From Terriglobales bacterium (GTDB lineage: Bacteria; Acidobacteriota; Terriglobia; Terriglobales; Acidobacteriaceae): a stretch of 64,000 nt of DNA. A program made the position numbers and the translations under genes. This document shows, in pieces, positions 7,552 through 15,417 of the stretch; positions within the stretch are counted from its first letter, which is position 1, and each line of letters opens with the position of its first letter. Where the stretch lies: the NCBI GenBank assembly GCA_035567895.1, contig DATMPC010000011.1, positions 124,001-188,000 on the forward strand, given 5' to 3'. The notes under the pieces are model-generated. The model saw nothing but the letters and a program-made list of their open reading frames with translations, ran no database searches and had not been told where the DNA came from.

Positions 7552-9465
7552 ATGCCTAAGACAAGCCTCCAGGAGAAAGAGTCCGAGCAGAAAGCTGTTT
7601 CATTCGATCAGGCAAGTCTGAGATCGGTTCCACCCGCACAAGGGGCGCAGAAGGATCACGATGAAGCTGTAAAGTGGATGGATCTGGCTCGCATTGCCCT
7701 CGTTGCTGTCTCCGCGATTGCCGTTTGGTTTGGCGCTCCTTACTTCAACTTGATCGGCGCCGCGGGAGTCGCAATCGGGATTTATCCGATTGCACGCGAA
7801 GCTCTCGACGATATTCTGGAAAGAAAGATGACCATGGAGCTCTCCATGCTCATCGCCCTTTGCGCGGCGCTTCTAATCGGAGAATTATTCACCGCCCTTG
7901 TCATCCTCGCCTTTGTACTCGCCGCTGAAGTGCTCGAGGGCCTCACGGTTCGGCGGGGCCGTACGGCCATCCGGAATCTTCTCGACTTGCTGCCTTCGAC
8001 TGCCAGCCTAGTGAGCGAAGGACAGGTAATTGATGTTCCCATTTCGGATATTCAGTGCGACGACTTGATTCTCGTCCGTCCCGGAGCGCGCATTCCAGTA
8101 GACGGAGAAGTTGAGGATGGAACCTCCTTTGTTGACGAATCCGCTATCACCGGCGAGCCCATGCCAGTGGCGAAGTCCGCAGGCAAGGCGATCTTTGCCG
8201 GAACAATCAATCAATCTGGCGCCTTACATATCCGCGTGGAAGGCGTGGGACGGGATACCAGCTTCGGAAAGATCGTCGAAGCCGTTGAGCAAGCCGAACG
8301 CTCGAAGGCGCCCATTCAGAGAACAGCCGATCGGCTGGCGGGTTATCTTGTCTACTTCGCGCTCGGATCTGCGGTTCTCACCTTTCTGATCACCCACAAC
8401 GTGCGCTCTTCAATTTCCGTAATCATCGTGGCGGGAGCATGCGGCATCGCGGCTGGAACACCGTTGGCCATTTTGGGCGCAGTCGGACGCGCAGCCAAGC
8501 AGGGAGCGATCATCAAGGGTGGCCTTTATTTGGAGGTTCTCGCCGCCGTCGACACGGTGATGCTCGACAAGACCGGCACTCTCACCTTCGGAGTTCCCGA
8601 AGTGGTCGAGATCAACCCGTTCAATGGCCTGGGCAAGCAGGACATTCTGCAGGCTGCGGCCATCGCTGAGCTGCGCTCGGAGCATCCAGTCGGTCGCGCC
8701 ATTGTGAAACGCGCTCTGCAGCAACAGCTTCCCGTGCCCGAACCCACAAACTTTGGCTATGAGCCGGGTCGCGGAGTTTGGGCAACAGTCGAAGGTGCAG
8801 AGATCGCCGTCGGAAGCGCCGCGATGATGAGAGATCGTGGACTGCAACTGCCTGCTTCAACAAATTCCAGTGTGGGATCGTCGGTGTTCGTTGCGCGAAG
8901 AAACGTCCTGCTGGGGTCAATCGTCGTGAGCGACAAGGTGCGACCGGAAGCCGAAACAGCGATGAAAGACCTGAAGGCGATGGGCATCGATACTGTGCTC
9001 CTGACCGGAGACGCGAAATCGACGGCGAACACCGTAGCTAAGTCCCTCGGCGTAACTAGTGTGTATGCCGAGTTGCTGCCCGAGCAAAAACTACATCGAG
9101 TTCGTGAAGAAGTTCAGCTCAAAAAAACCGTCGCCATGGTGGGCGATGGGATCAATGATGCTCCGGCGCTTGCAGAGGCGAGCATCGGGATTGCGATGGG
9201 ATCAGGCACCGATGTGGCGCGCGAGAGCGCCGACGTCGTCCTGATCGGTAACGATCTCTCCCGCTTTGTGGAGTCTCTTCGCATTGCGCGCAAGTGTCGC
9301 TCAGTCATTATGCAGAACTTCTATGGCACGTTGACTGTCGATGCCGCAGGTATAGTTCTGGCAGCCTTCGGATTCCTCAACCCTCTACTCGCGGCATTCA
9401 TCCACGTGAGCTCCGAGCTCGTGTTCATCCTGAACTCAACTCGTATGCTGCCCGGGCGCGACTGA
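7552..9465 (+). CDS. P1B-type heavy-metal-transporting ATPase with non-canonical CPx site
   Basis: A 637-residue metal-pumping ATPase. The signatures are present: phosphatase loop DESAITGEPMPV, phosphorylation site DKTGTLTFG, the HP motif in SEHPVGRAIV, and the hinge MVGDGINDAPALAEA. About eight membrane helices are visible: four at the N-terminus (residues 43-145), two in the middle and two at the C-terminus. There is no N-terminal HMA or C-x2-C metal-binding domain. The helix that should carry CPC, SPC or CPH reads VAGACGIAAGTPLAIL. Aligned on the conserved TP, the triplet is Gly-Ala-Cys, so the hallmark proline and one Cys are missing. The gene follows an RcnR-like repressor and its operator-like palindrome, which points to export of a transition metal, perhaps nickel or cobalt. 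The metal is inferred, not shown. Confidence 0.9.
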   Translation: MPKTSLQEKESEQKAVSFDQASLRSVPPAQGAQKDHDEAVKWMDLARIALVAVSAIAVWFGAPYFNLIGAAGVAIGIYPIAREALDDILERKMTMELSMLIALCAALLIGELFTALVILAFVLAAEVLEGLTVRRGRTAIRNLLDLLPSTASLVSEGQVIDVPISDIQCDDLILVRPGARIPVDGEVEDGTSFVDESAITGEPMPVAKSAGKAIFAGTINQSGALHIRVEGVGRDTSFGKIVEAVEQAERSKAPIQRTADRLAGYLVYFALGSAVLTFLITHNVRSSISVIIVAGACGIAAGTPLAILGAVGRAAKQGAIIKGGLYLEVLAAVDTVMLDKTGTLTFGVPEVVEINPFNGLGKQDILQAAAIAELRSEHPVGRAIVKRALQQQLPVPEPTNFGYEPGRGVWATVEGAEIAVGSAAMMRDRGLQLPASTNSSVGSSVFVARRNVLLGSIVVSDKVRPEAETAMKDLKAMGIDTVLLTGDAKSTANTVAKSLGVTSVYAELLPEQKLHRVREEVQLKKTVAMVGDGINDAPALAEASIGIAMGSGTDVARESADVVLIGNDLSRFVESLRIARKCRSVIMQNFYGTLTVDAAGIVLAAFGFLNPLLAAFIHVSSELVFILNSTRMLPGRD

Positions 9466-9581
9466 GACGGCTACAGAACACCGCAGGATCTCGCCCCTGC
9501 CGAGTTAGCAGACGCGGCAGTCAGTTGCCTATTTCCCTCACCTGTTTGCTCCTGAACTGGCTGAAGAATTAGCATGAACCT

Positions 9582-9881
9582 ATGCTGGTGCACGGCACCG
9601 CAGGTCGCGTTTCCAAAATCTTTGTAATTCTATTGCTGCTGTTGGTTGCAACAGCAATCTCGGCCCAGACCTTTCACTTTCATTCCCCGACCGAAAGCAC
9701 TTCAGCTACTCGTTGCACCTTATGTGAAGTGGCTCCCGGAATACTTCCTGTTCTGACCGTCAGCATCCTTTCAACTCCTCGTCCCGTGCGGGCCGTCGAG
9801 GTGGACGAGCCACAGACCAGCTTCCAGTTCCTTGAGGGCTCAAACCTTTCGGTCCGGCCGCCTCCTCCGGCATTCAGCTAA
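9582..9881 (+). CDS. Small secreted His/Cys protein (paralogue 2)
   Basis: A 99-residue protein with a signal-peptide-like N-terminus (KIFVILLLLLVATAISAQ). It continues FHFHSPTESTSATRCTLC, an H-x-H-x10-C-x2-C pattern, and has a C-terminal RPPPPAF. It shares this plan with the protein at 6569-6874. It lies downstream of the ATPase and 53 bases ahead of an outer-membrane protein and ABC metal transporter genes, all on the plus strand. A role in periplasmic metal binding or transfer is inferred. No family name was recognised and no strong ribosome site is seen, so the exact start is less certain. Confidence 0.55.
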   Translation: MLVHGTAGRVSKIFVILLLLLVATAISAQTFHFHSPTESTSATRCTLCEVAPGILPVLTVSILSTPRPVRAVEVDEPQTSFQFLEGSNLSVRPPPPAFS

Positions 9882-9934
9882 AGCTCTGCGCCGGAATCTT
9901 CGCAACGGAAAAATTGGTCGAAGGAGTTTCCCGA

Positions 9935-11284
9935 ATGAGGAAGCATCTTGCACTGTGTGTGCTGCTCGCAGCCCCTGCAGCTTTCGGTCAGGGGACAACC
10001 CCCACTGCATCAACGAATGAGAATGCTGCGTTTGAACAAAGGATCAGGGATCTGGAGGACCGGATCATTGCTCTCGAAGGTCAGGTGCGCATGCTTAAGT
10101 CGCAGCCCGCCAGTGCAGTGCCAGCCGGTGGCACTTCCACTCCGCCAGCCACCGCGGCGGCAGCTCCTTCTCCAATCCCCGAAACAGTAGCTCAGGCCGC
10201 ACCTCAGGAGCCTGTGCGCCTGGGAGGCGCTGGAACTGCAGCGGCGAAGGCTCTGAATCCGGACATCAGCATGATCGGCGACTTCATCGCCACTACCGGG
10301 CACAATCCGGTGGTTTCCGCGCCCGTGATGGAGATGCACGAGTCGGAGCTGGGAGTGCAGGCCATCATCGATCCCTACGCGCGCGGTGATTTCTTCCTGT
10401 CCTTCGGGGAGGAGGGCGTCAACCTGGAAGAGGGCTACATCACCTTTACCTCCTTGCCTGGAAGCATCGTTGCGAAGGCTGGCAAGATGCGCTCTGCCTT
10501 CGGCAAGGTAAATACGCTGCACAATCACGTGCTGCCATGGATTGATCGTCCGATCGTAAGCGGCAATCTTGTCGGCGGGGAGGATGGGATCGACGATGCC
10601 GGTTTCTCCGTCACTCGCATTTTGCCGGCGCCCAAAGGATTGTTCCTCGAAGGAACCGGCCAATTGTTTCGCGGCGATTCTGCAGATGTATTCAAGAGCT
10701 CGCAACGCAGCGATGTCAGCGTGGTCGGGCATCTGCGTGGCTATGGGGACATCTCAGAATCCACCAATCTCGACCTCGGAGTCTCGTACGCCCGAGGTCA
10801 CAACGACTTGGGAAGTTCTTTCGTTACAAATCTTTACGGCATCGACGCCACGCTCAGGTATAAACCGCTGCGGCGTGCCATCTACAAGTCCTTTGTCGGC
10901 CGTGGTGAGTTCATCTGGAGCCAGCGGCAGCAGCCTGGCGGGGCTGCTTGTCTGCCTGGAACCTGTCTTGACGGTGTGGCACCCAACTTCCAGCGCGCGT
11001 TCGGGTTTTATACGTCAGGGGATTACCAGTTCGCCCGCCGATGGTTCGTCGGAGGCCGCTTCGACCGCTCAGGCCGGGCCCGGGACTCACGCATCACGGA
11101 CAACGGAACCTCGGTCGTTCTTACATACTGGCCGAGCGAGTTCGCGCAAGTTCGGGGACAATATCGCTTCACGCGCTATGGAGCGCCGATTTCTACTCTG
11201 TCTCCTCCGGGTAAAGAAGACGCGAACGAATTGCTGATGCAGATTCAATTCTCGCTGGGCGCCCACGGTGCGCATCCGTTTTAA
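9935..11284 (+). CDS. Outer-membrane beta-barrel protein with N-terminal coiled coil
   Basis: A 449-residue secreted protein. The signal peptide is MRKHLALCVLLAAPAAFGQ, followed by a heptad-like segment (FEQRIRDLEDRIIALEGQVRML, about residues 33-55), a Pro/Ala/Thr-rich linker, and then a predicted barrel of about 350 residues. The start is set at the ATG at 9935, which has GAAGGAG 8 bases upstream and begins the signal peptide; an in-frame TTG at 9914 would add seven residues. The coiled coil plus barrel recalls porins that trimerise or anchor to peptidoglycan. Position between the small His/Cys protein and the ABC metal-binding protein suggests passage or handling of metal at the outer membrane. 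Function is inferred from context. Confidence 0.7.
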   Translation: MRKHLALCVLLAAPAAFGQGTTPTASTNENAAFEQRIRDLEDRIIALEGQVRMLKSQPASAVPAGGTSTPPATAAAAPSPIPETVAQAAPQEPVRLGGAGTAAAKALNPDISMIGDFIATTGHNPVVSAPVMEMHESELGVQAIIDPYARGDFFLSFGEEGVNLEEGYITFTSLPGSIVAKAGKMRSAFGKVNTLHNHVLPWIDRPIVSGNLVGGEDGIDDAGFSVTRILPAPKGLFLEGTGQLFRGDSADVFKSSQRSDVSVVGHLRGYGDISESTNLDLGVSYARGHNDLGSSFVTNLYGIDATLRYKPLRRAIYKSFVGRGEFIWSQRQQPGGAACLPGTCLDGVAPNFQRAFGFYTSGDYQFARRWFVGGRFDRSGRARDSRITDNGTSVVLTYWPSEFAQVRGQYRFTRYGAPISTLSPPGKEDANELLMQIQFSLGAHGAHPF

Positions 11285-11304
11285 CTAAAAGGACTTATTC
11301 ATTG

Positions 11305-12225
11305 ATGATGAAACAACTCACATTTTTTGGACTGCTGGCAACACTGCTGCTGCCGTCCTTAGCCTTTGCCAAGAAGCTCACTGTAGTCACCTCCACTACC
11401 GACCTGGCCGCTCTGACCCAGGAAGTCGGAGGTGATCGAGTCAATGTGGAGTCAATCGCAAAGGGATATCAGGACCCACACTTCGTCGAGGCCAAGCCGA
11501 GCTTCCTGCTGAAATTGAGGAATGCCGACGTGCTCGTCAGTGTAGGCCTCGACCTTGAGATTGGCTGGCTGCCGCCATTGATCACGCAGTCCGGTAACGG
11601 GCGAATTCAGCGTGGAGCAAACGGATATCTCGACGCTTCGCAGTTCGCCGAAATCCTCGAAATTCCGCAAGGCACAGTGACGCGCGCCGAGGGTGACGTG
11701 CATCCTCTGGGCAATCCGCACTACTGGCTGGATCCGGATAATGGCAGGCGCGTGGCGAAGGGCATCGCGGGAAAACTTAGCGAACTCGATCCCGCCGACT
11801 CAAGCTATTTTCAGCAACGCTTTGCCGACTTCGACAAACGTCTCTCGGAAGCAGAGAAGCGTTGGGATGCGGAAATGGCTCCCTATCGCGGACGCAAAGT
11901 CGTGACCTATCATCGCTCCTGGCCTAATTTCGCCAAGCATTTTGGTCTTGATGTAGTCGGCTATGTGGAACCGCGCCCCGGAATTCCCCCAACGCCGTCG
12001 CATACGCTTGATCTCATTAACTTGATGAAGCGCGAGAACGTGAAGGTCATGCTGATTGAGCCTTACTTCGACTTGCGAACACCGAACAGTGTCGGGAGCC
12101 AAACCGGCGCGAAGGTCCTAGTAATGACGCCTTCTGTTGGAGGAGAAAAAGGTGTTGACGACTACTTTAAGCTGTTCGACTACGATTTGAACCTGCTCAA
12201 ACAGGCATTTGATTCGACAAAATAA
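11305..12225 (+). CDS. Metal ABC transporter substrate-binding protein (ZnuA/cluster A-I family)
   Basis: A periplasmic binding protein of 306 residues with a signal peptide ending in AFA (about 23). Expected metal ligands are visible: His in YQDPHFVEAKPS, His in GNPHYWLDP, His in TYHRSWPNF and an acidic pair in LIEPYFD. There is no His-rich loop of the kind seen in high-affinity zinc ZnuA. It delivers a divalent metal, typically zinc or manganese, to an inner-membrane ABC permease. The permease gene follows after six bases. A TTG at 11302 and ATGs at 11305 and 11308 are all possible starts; the first ATG is chosen. No ATP-binding subunit is adjacent, which is unusual. Confidence 0.88.
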   Translation: MMKQLTFFGLLATLLLPSLAFAKKLTVVTSTTDLAALTQEVGGDRVNVESIAKGYQDPHFVEAKPSFLLKLRNADVLVSVGLDLEIGWLPPLITQSGNGRIQRGANGYLDASQFAEILEIPQGTVTRAEGDVHPLGNPHYWLDPDNGRRVAKGIAGKLSELDPADSSYFQQRFADFDKRLSEAEKRWDAEMAPYRGRKVVTYHRSWPNFAKHFGLDVVGYVEPRPGIPPTPSHTLDLINLMKRENVKVMLIEPYFDLRTPNSVGSQTGAKVLVMTPSVGGEKGVDDYFKLFDYDLNLLKQAFDSTK

Positions 12226-12231
12226 GAACTC

Positions 12232-13104
12232 ATGGAAATACTTCAATTTTTGATGCTTCCGTTCGTCGCCAGTTTGATTCTCACCGGCATTCACGCTTAT
12301 CTCGGCGTGCATGTCGTTGAGCGCGGTGTGATCTTCGTCGATCTCGCGCTGGCACAGATTGCGGCACTGGGTGCAACCATCGCGATTCTGTTCGGCATGG
12401 ACCCTCATGGCTCGGCAGCCTATTGGTTCAGTCTTGGATTTACGTTTCTGGGCGCCGCGATCTTTGCTCTGGTGCGCTCCCGGCATAAGCGGATTCCGCT
12501 GGAGGCGATCATCGGAATTACCTACGCAGTCGCTTCTGCAGGAGCCATCCTGGCGATGAGCAAAGCTACGGGCGAAACCGAGCACCTGAAGGACATGCTG
12601 GTTGGAAACATCCTCGCAGTTTCAAAGCAGGACGTAATCAAGACCGCGATTCTTTACGGGGCGATCGGCACATTTCACTACATCTTTCGACGAAAGTTTC
12701 TGCTGATCTCGATGAATGAGGATGCTGCTCGGGGCCGCGGCATCAATGTAAAGCTCTGGGATTTTCTCTTTTACGCGTCGTTCGGGTTCGTGGTCACGTC
12801 GTCAGTGGCTATTGCCGGGGTATTGCTGGTTTTTTGCTATCTGATCGTGCCGTCGGTTGGAGCCATGTTGTTTGCAGACCGAATTGGGACTCGCCTGGCG
12901 ATTGGATGGACGATGGGAACGCTAGTGTCGGCGCTCGGCTGCTATGTCTCGGTTTGGGCGGATCTGCCGACTGGAGCGACCATCGTATGTACCTTCGGCG
13001 CCGTGCTCGTCGCCATGGCACTACTCCGAACCGCGCACTTCGCCTTGCGGCGTCGCAGTCAAGATGCCCGGCCGCGCCTTCGCGCGTCGATTGCGGCAAA
13101 ATGA
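12232..13104 (+). CDS. Metal ABC transporter permease (ZnuB/ABC-3 family)
   Basis: A 290-residue inner-membrane protein with eight or so hydrophobic helices and the ABC-3 family pattern. Examples are HAYLGVHVVERGVIFVDLALAQIAALGATIA near the N-terminus and GVLLVFCYLIVPSVGAMLFADR near 200-225. It forms the channel for the metal delivered by the preceding binding protein, from whose gene it is separated by six bases, so the two are co-transcribed. An ATPase partner is required but is not encoded next to it; the next gene is an outer-membrane-type protein. Confidence in family is high and in substrate low. Confidence 0.88.
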   Translation: MEILQFLMLPFVASLILTGIHAYLGVHVVERGVIFVDLALAQIAALGATIAILFGMDPHGSAAYWFSLGFTFLGAAIFALVRSRHKRIPLEAIIGITYAVASAGAILAMSKATGETEHLKDMLVGNILAVSKQDVIKTAILYGAIGTFHYIFRRKFLLISMNEDAARGRGINVKLWDFLFYASFGFVVTSSVAIAGVLLVFCYLIVPSVGAMLFADRIGTRLAIGWTMGTLVSALGCYVSVWADLPTGATIVCTFGAVLVAMALLRTAHFALRRRSQDARPRLRASIAAK

Positions 13105-13130
13105 CTGGAGCCGCTTGTTAGAATCTGCGG

Positions 13131-13904
13131 ATGAAGCGATGGCTGCTGTCGCTCTTACTCATAGTCCGTACTGCTGCGCTGTTTGGCCAGTCGGCGACGA
13201 TCGTTCCAGAAGCTAATCCTGGAAGACCAACGGTTTCCACGCCGGCGACTTTGACTCCTGTCGGCTATCTCCAGTTCGAGACGGGAGTATTCGGAGGAAC
13301 CGATTCACCCGACTTCTCCTCACGCGTGAACATAAGCGAGGTTGTAAAACTCGCAGTACATCCGAGACTACAGTTGCTGCTCGCTTCCGAGCCGCTCGCA
13401 CATACCGAGAGTGACGTGAAACAGACTGTGTTTGGTGACGCCTTTGTCGGCTTTCAAGCAGTAGCCATCGGCGGGGAGGGCTCCCCTGCTACGCTCTCCT
13501 TCGGCTACTCGCATAAAGTTCGCGAAGCCGGAATTCCCGAGATAGATTTCGGCAGCCCCAGAAATTCCGCCATTGTGCTGCTCAGTACCGACGCGTTCGG
13601 TTTTCACTTCGACGCCAATGCGCTGGCCAACGAGCTGGTAGAAGAGCCAATACGCAGAGCGCAATTCGGGCAAACTCTTTCCATTTCTCATCCGGTGAAG
13701 AAACTTATAGTTTCAGGTGAGATCTGGCACTTCACACAACCGTTTCTGCATGGTCATGCCGTCGGCAATTTATGGGGCTTTGCTTACCCGGTGCGGAAAA
13801 ATCTGGTGGTGGACGTGGGATTCAATCGAGGCCTCACCAGCACTTCAACGCGGTGGGAAGCCTTCGCCGGTTTCACCTATGTGCTACCGCATCGGCTCTG
13901 GTAA
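13131..13904 (+). CDS. Predicted outer-membrane transporter-like protein
   Basis: A 257-residue secreted protein with a signal peptide (MKRWLLSLLLIVRTAALFGQ). The rest is beta-rich with alternating polar and aromatic strands, for example TPVGYLQFETGVFGG, FGYSHKVREAG and WEAFAGFTYVLPHRLW. The aromatic C-terminus suits a barrel. It resembles the broad transporter or phenol-degradation-like outer-membrane family, but the match is weak. It lies 26 bases after the ABC permease gene and is probably the last gene of the metal-handling operon. No specific function can be given. Confidence 0.6.
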   Translation: MKRWLLSLLLIVRTAALFGQSATIVPEANPGRPTVSTPATLTPVGYLQFETGVFGGTDSPDFSSRVNISEVVKLAVHPRLQLLLASEPLAHTESDVKQTVFGDAFVGFQAVAIGGEGSPATLSFGYSHKVREAGIPEIDFGSPRNSAIVLLSTDAFGFHFDANALANELVEEPIRRAQFGQTLSISHPVKKLIVSGEIWHFTQPFLHGHAVGNLWGFAYPVRKNLVVDVGFNRGLTSTSTRWEAFAGFTYVLPHRLW

Positions 13905-14235
13905 ACCAGTGTTCCGGTGAACCCCCTGCACTAATCACCCAAGCTGCTCTACCGTCGATTTGATCGCATTTTTGCCCGATTCGGGACTTTTCCACAACTT
14001 TCTTAGAGCAACGGATAGAATTCCGTCGGTCTAAATTGTGACTTCAAGCTGCCTCTATTGAAGGACTTGCGAAATCGCCGTCTCGCCCCGCTTTGGACGG
14101 TCCTGCAACTCCTTTCTTTTCTACCTCTCATTCCCACAGTAGAACGACGGATTGTGGGAGGAGAACGTCTTGACCAGATCAATGAATCGCAGTAGCAAGG
14201 ATTATGTAGCGAGATCGCTATAGAAGGAGTGTGCC
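13905..14235. other. Intergenic region between the metal island and a zinc-motif protein gene
   Basis: No gene was recognised in these 331 bases. A possible hairpin or operator lies near 14130-14160, where arms TCCCACA and TGTGGGA are separated by 14 bases. The region ends with a clear AAGGAG ribosome site for the gene at 14236. Promoter elements could not be assigned with confidence. Confidence 0.4.
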
Positions 14236-15078
14236 ATGGGCTTAAGAGTCGTTCATCTGGTCGTGCAAAAGAACGGTGAGGAGTATCAGCAGCGCCTCGA
14301 AGAAGAATGCGCAAACTGGGACTCCAGCCTTCCCATCGCCCGCTACATTCGGCCCGATGGCTCAGTCGAGGAGTTCAACGCTGACGGCTCACCGCTGCTG
14401 GCGGATGCTGAGAAGGAGGCCGATTCACAACAAATTGCAATCGCCGCCAACGAAATGGCTTTAGAAACGGAGGAGCTTCAGATGGCAAGAAATCAGAGCT
14501 TCGTAGATCCCACTTCTAGCGAAGCCTTGACGATCCCTTTGCTGAACGGTGAAGGCGTTCAACCGCAAGAGGTCGAGACTCAGTCGCGCGACTCGCAACC
14601 AGAGAATCCAGACACTTACGATCTTCCTGACAGTGTTGCGGAACGTGTGGCCAATATTGAAGAAATGTGCGCGGAAAGCATTGAAGAGCTCATGGAGGAT
14701 ATGGAGGAGATCGAGAACCTCCGTGCACTACGTGAGGAAGCGTCCACAATGGCCAAGCGACTCGCCGGCCTGGAGCGGGCCGATAGCGCGCCGCGTTGTG
14801 CGCACGTTCGGGCAAACGGCGAGACATGTGGCTCGCCTGCGATGAAGCGAGACCAGTTCTGCTATTTCCATAGCGAAGCACGAAAGATGCGTGACGCGGC
14901 CGAGGCAGCGGCGAAGCTCGCGGAGATGCCGATTCTGGAAGATCGACAAGGCCTTCAGCTCGCGATCATGCGCGTCTGCACGCTCCTCGCCGACAACAAA
15001 ATCGAAGAAAGGACGGCGCGCGCCATCTTTGATGGTCTTCGGTTGGCGCAGAAAACCCTGAACGAAAATTCCCTCTAG
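14236..15078 (+). CDS. Protein of unknown function with C-x9-C-x10-C-x2-H zinc-like motif
   Basis: A 280-residue cytoplasmic protein not assigned to a named family. The N-terminal 60 residues (LRVVHLVVQKNGEEYQQRLE) are followed by a long acidic, low-complexity middle rich in Glu and Ser. At about 197-221 is a putative zinc site reading CAHVRANGETC, then GSPAMKRDQFCYFH. The C-terminal 60 residues are strongly helical (EDRQGLQLAIMRVCTLLADN and IEERTARAIFDGLRLAQKTL). The C-G-S-P-A spacing recalls short zinc motifs in phage small-terminase-like proteins, but no phage genes are nearby. AAGGAG six bases upstream fixes the start. The gene is immediately followed by the 11-bp repeat array, so a DNA-binding role is tempting but unproven. 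Confidence 0.6.
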   Translation: MGLRVVHLVVQKNGEEYQQRLEEECANWDSSLPIARYIRPDGSVEEFNADGSPLLADAEKEADSQQIAIAANEMALETEELQMARNQSFVDPTSSEALTIPLLNGEGVQPQEVETQSRDSQPENPDTYDLPDSVAERVANIEEMCAESIEELMEDMEEIENLRALREEASTMAKRLAGLERADSAPRCAHVRANGETCGSPAMKRDQFCYFHSEARKMRDAAEAAAKLAEMPILEDRQGLQLAIMRVCTLLADNKIEERTARAIFDGLRLAQKTLNENSL

Positions 15079-15079
15079 A

Positions 15080-15243
15080 GATCCCATGGAGCTGATTCTG
15101 AAATCCCATCCTGATCCCATCGCGATCCCATCGTGTTTGGTGGGATATCCCATCGCGATCCCATGTGCTGATGGGATCGATCCCATGGGGATCATGGGAT
15201 CGCGATGGGATCTCACGGTGTAAGTCCTTTAGATGATGGGATC
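15080..15243. repeat. Helically phased array of GATCCCAT / ATGGGATC octamers (11-bp period)
   Basis: Forward octamers GATCCCAT, or one-base variants, start at 15080, 15102, 15113, 15124, 15146, 15157 and 15179. Every interval is 11 or 22 bases, so all are in one 11-bp register. Typical units read GATCCCATCGC and GATCCCATCGT. Inverted octamers ATGGGATC start at 15171, 15194, 15205 and 15236, mostly in the second half. At 15171-15186 the two orientations abut to give the perfect palindrome ATGGGATCGATCCCAT. The array begins two bases after the stop codon of the preceding gene. Together with the palindromic repeat at 15282 it fills the spacer before 15418. It may be a protein-binding array, a strong RNA hairpin or a slipped-strand expansion; nothing decides between these. 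Confidence 0.85.
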
Positions 15244-15281
15244 AATCAAGATTGGGAGGTTTCAGGTTCCCTGGCTGCATG

Positions 15282-15310
15282 GTAGAGACGCAGCAGGCTG
15301 CGTCTTTACG
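15282..15310. repeat. Dispersed palindromic element, copy 2
   Basis: This is an imperfect copy of the palindrome at 3715-3744. The left half reads GTAGAGACGCAGCA and the right half GGCTGCGTCTTTAC, with one changed base in the arms and a mismatch at the centre. It lies 39 bases after the 11-bp array and upstream of the secreted protein gene at 15418. Confidence 0.75.
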
Positions 15311-15417
15311 AAAACTCACAGAATCCTAATCCGCCAGCAATATTCGCGATGTTAGTTTGCCTGCACGTTGCAAATACTCTGCTTTCCTTCACTTCGTGTG
15401 ATTCCTGGAGATCAAAA

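Noticed and set aside
9914-9934. TTG start for the coiled-coil outer-membrane protein
   Set aside because: The ribosome site GAAGGAG lies within these bases and serves the ATG at 9935, which begins the signal peptide.
15080-15243. CRISPR array
   Set aside because: The repeat word is 8 bases with an 11-base period, occurs in both orientations and has no spacer-length unique sequences or cas genes nearby.
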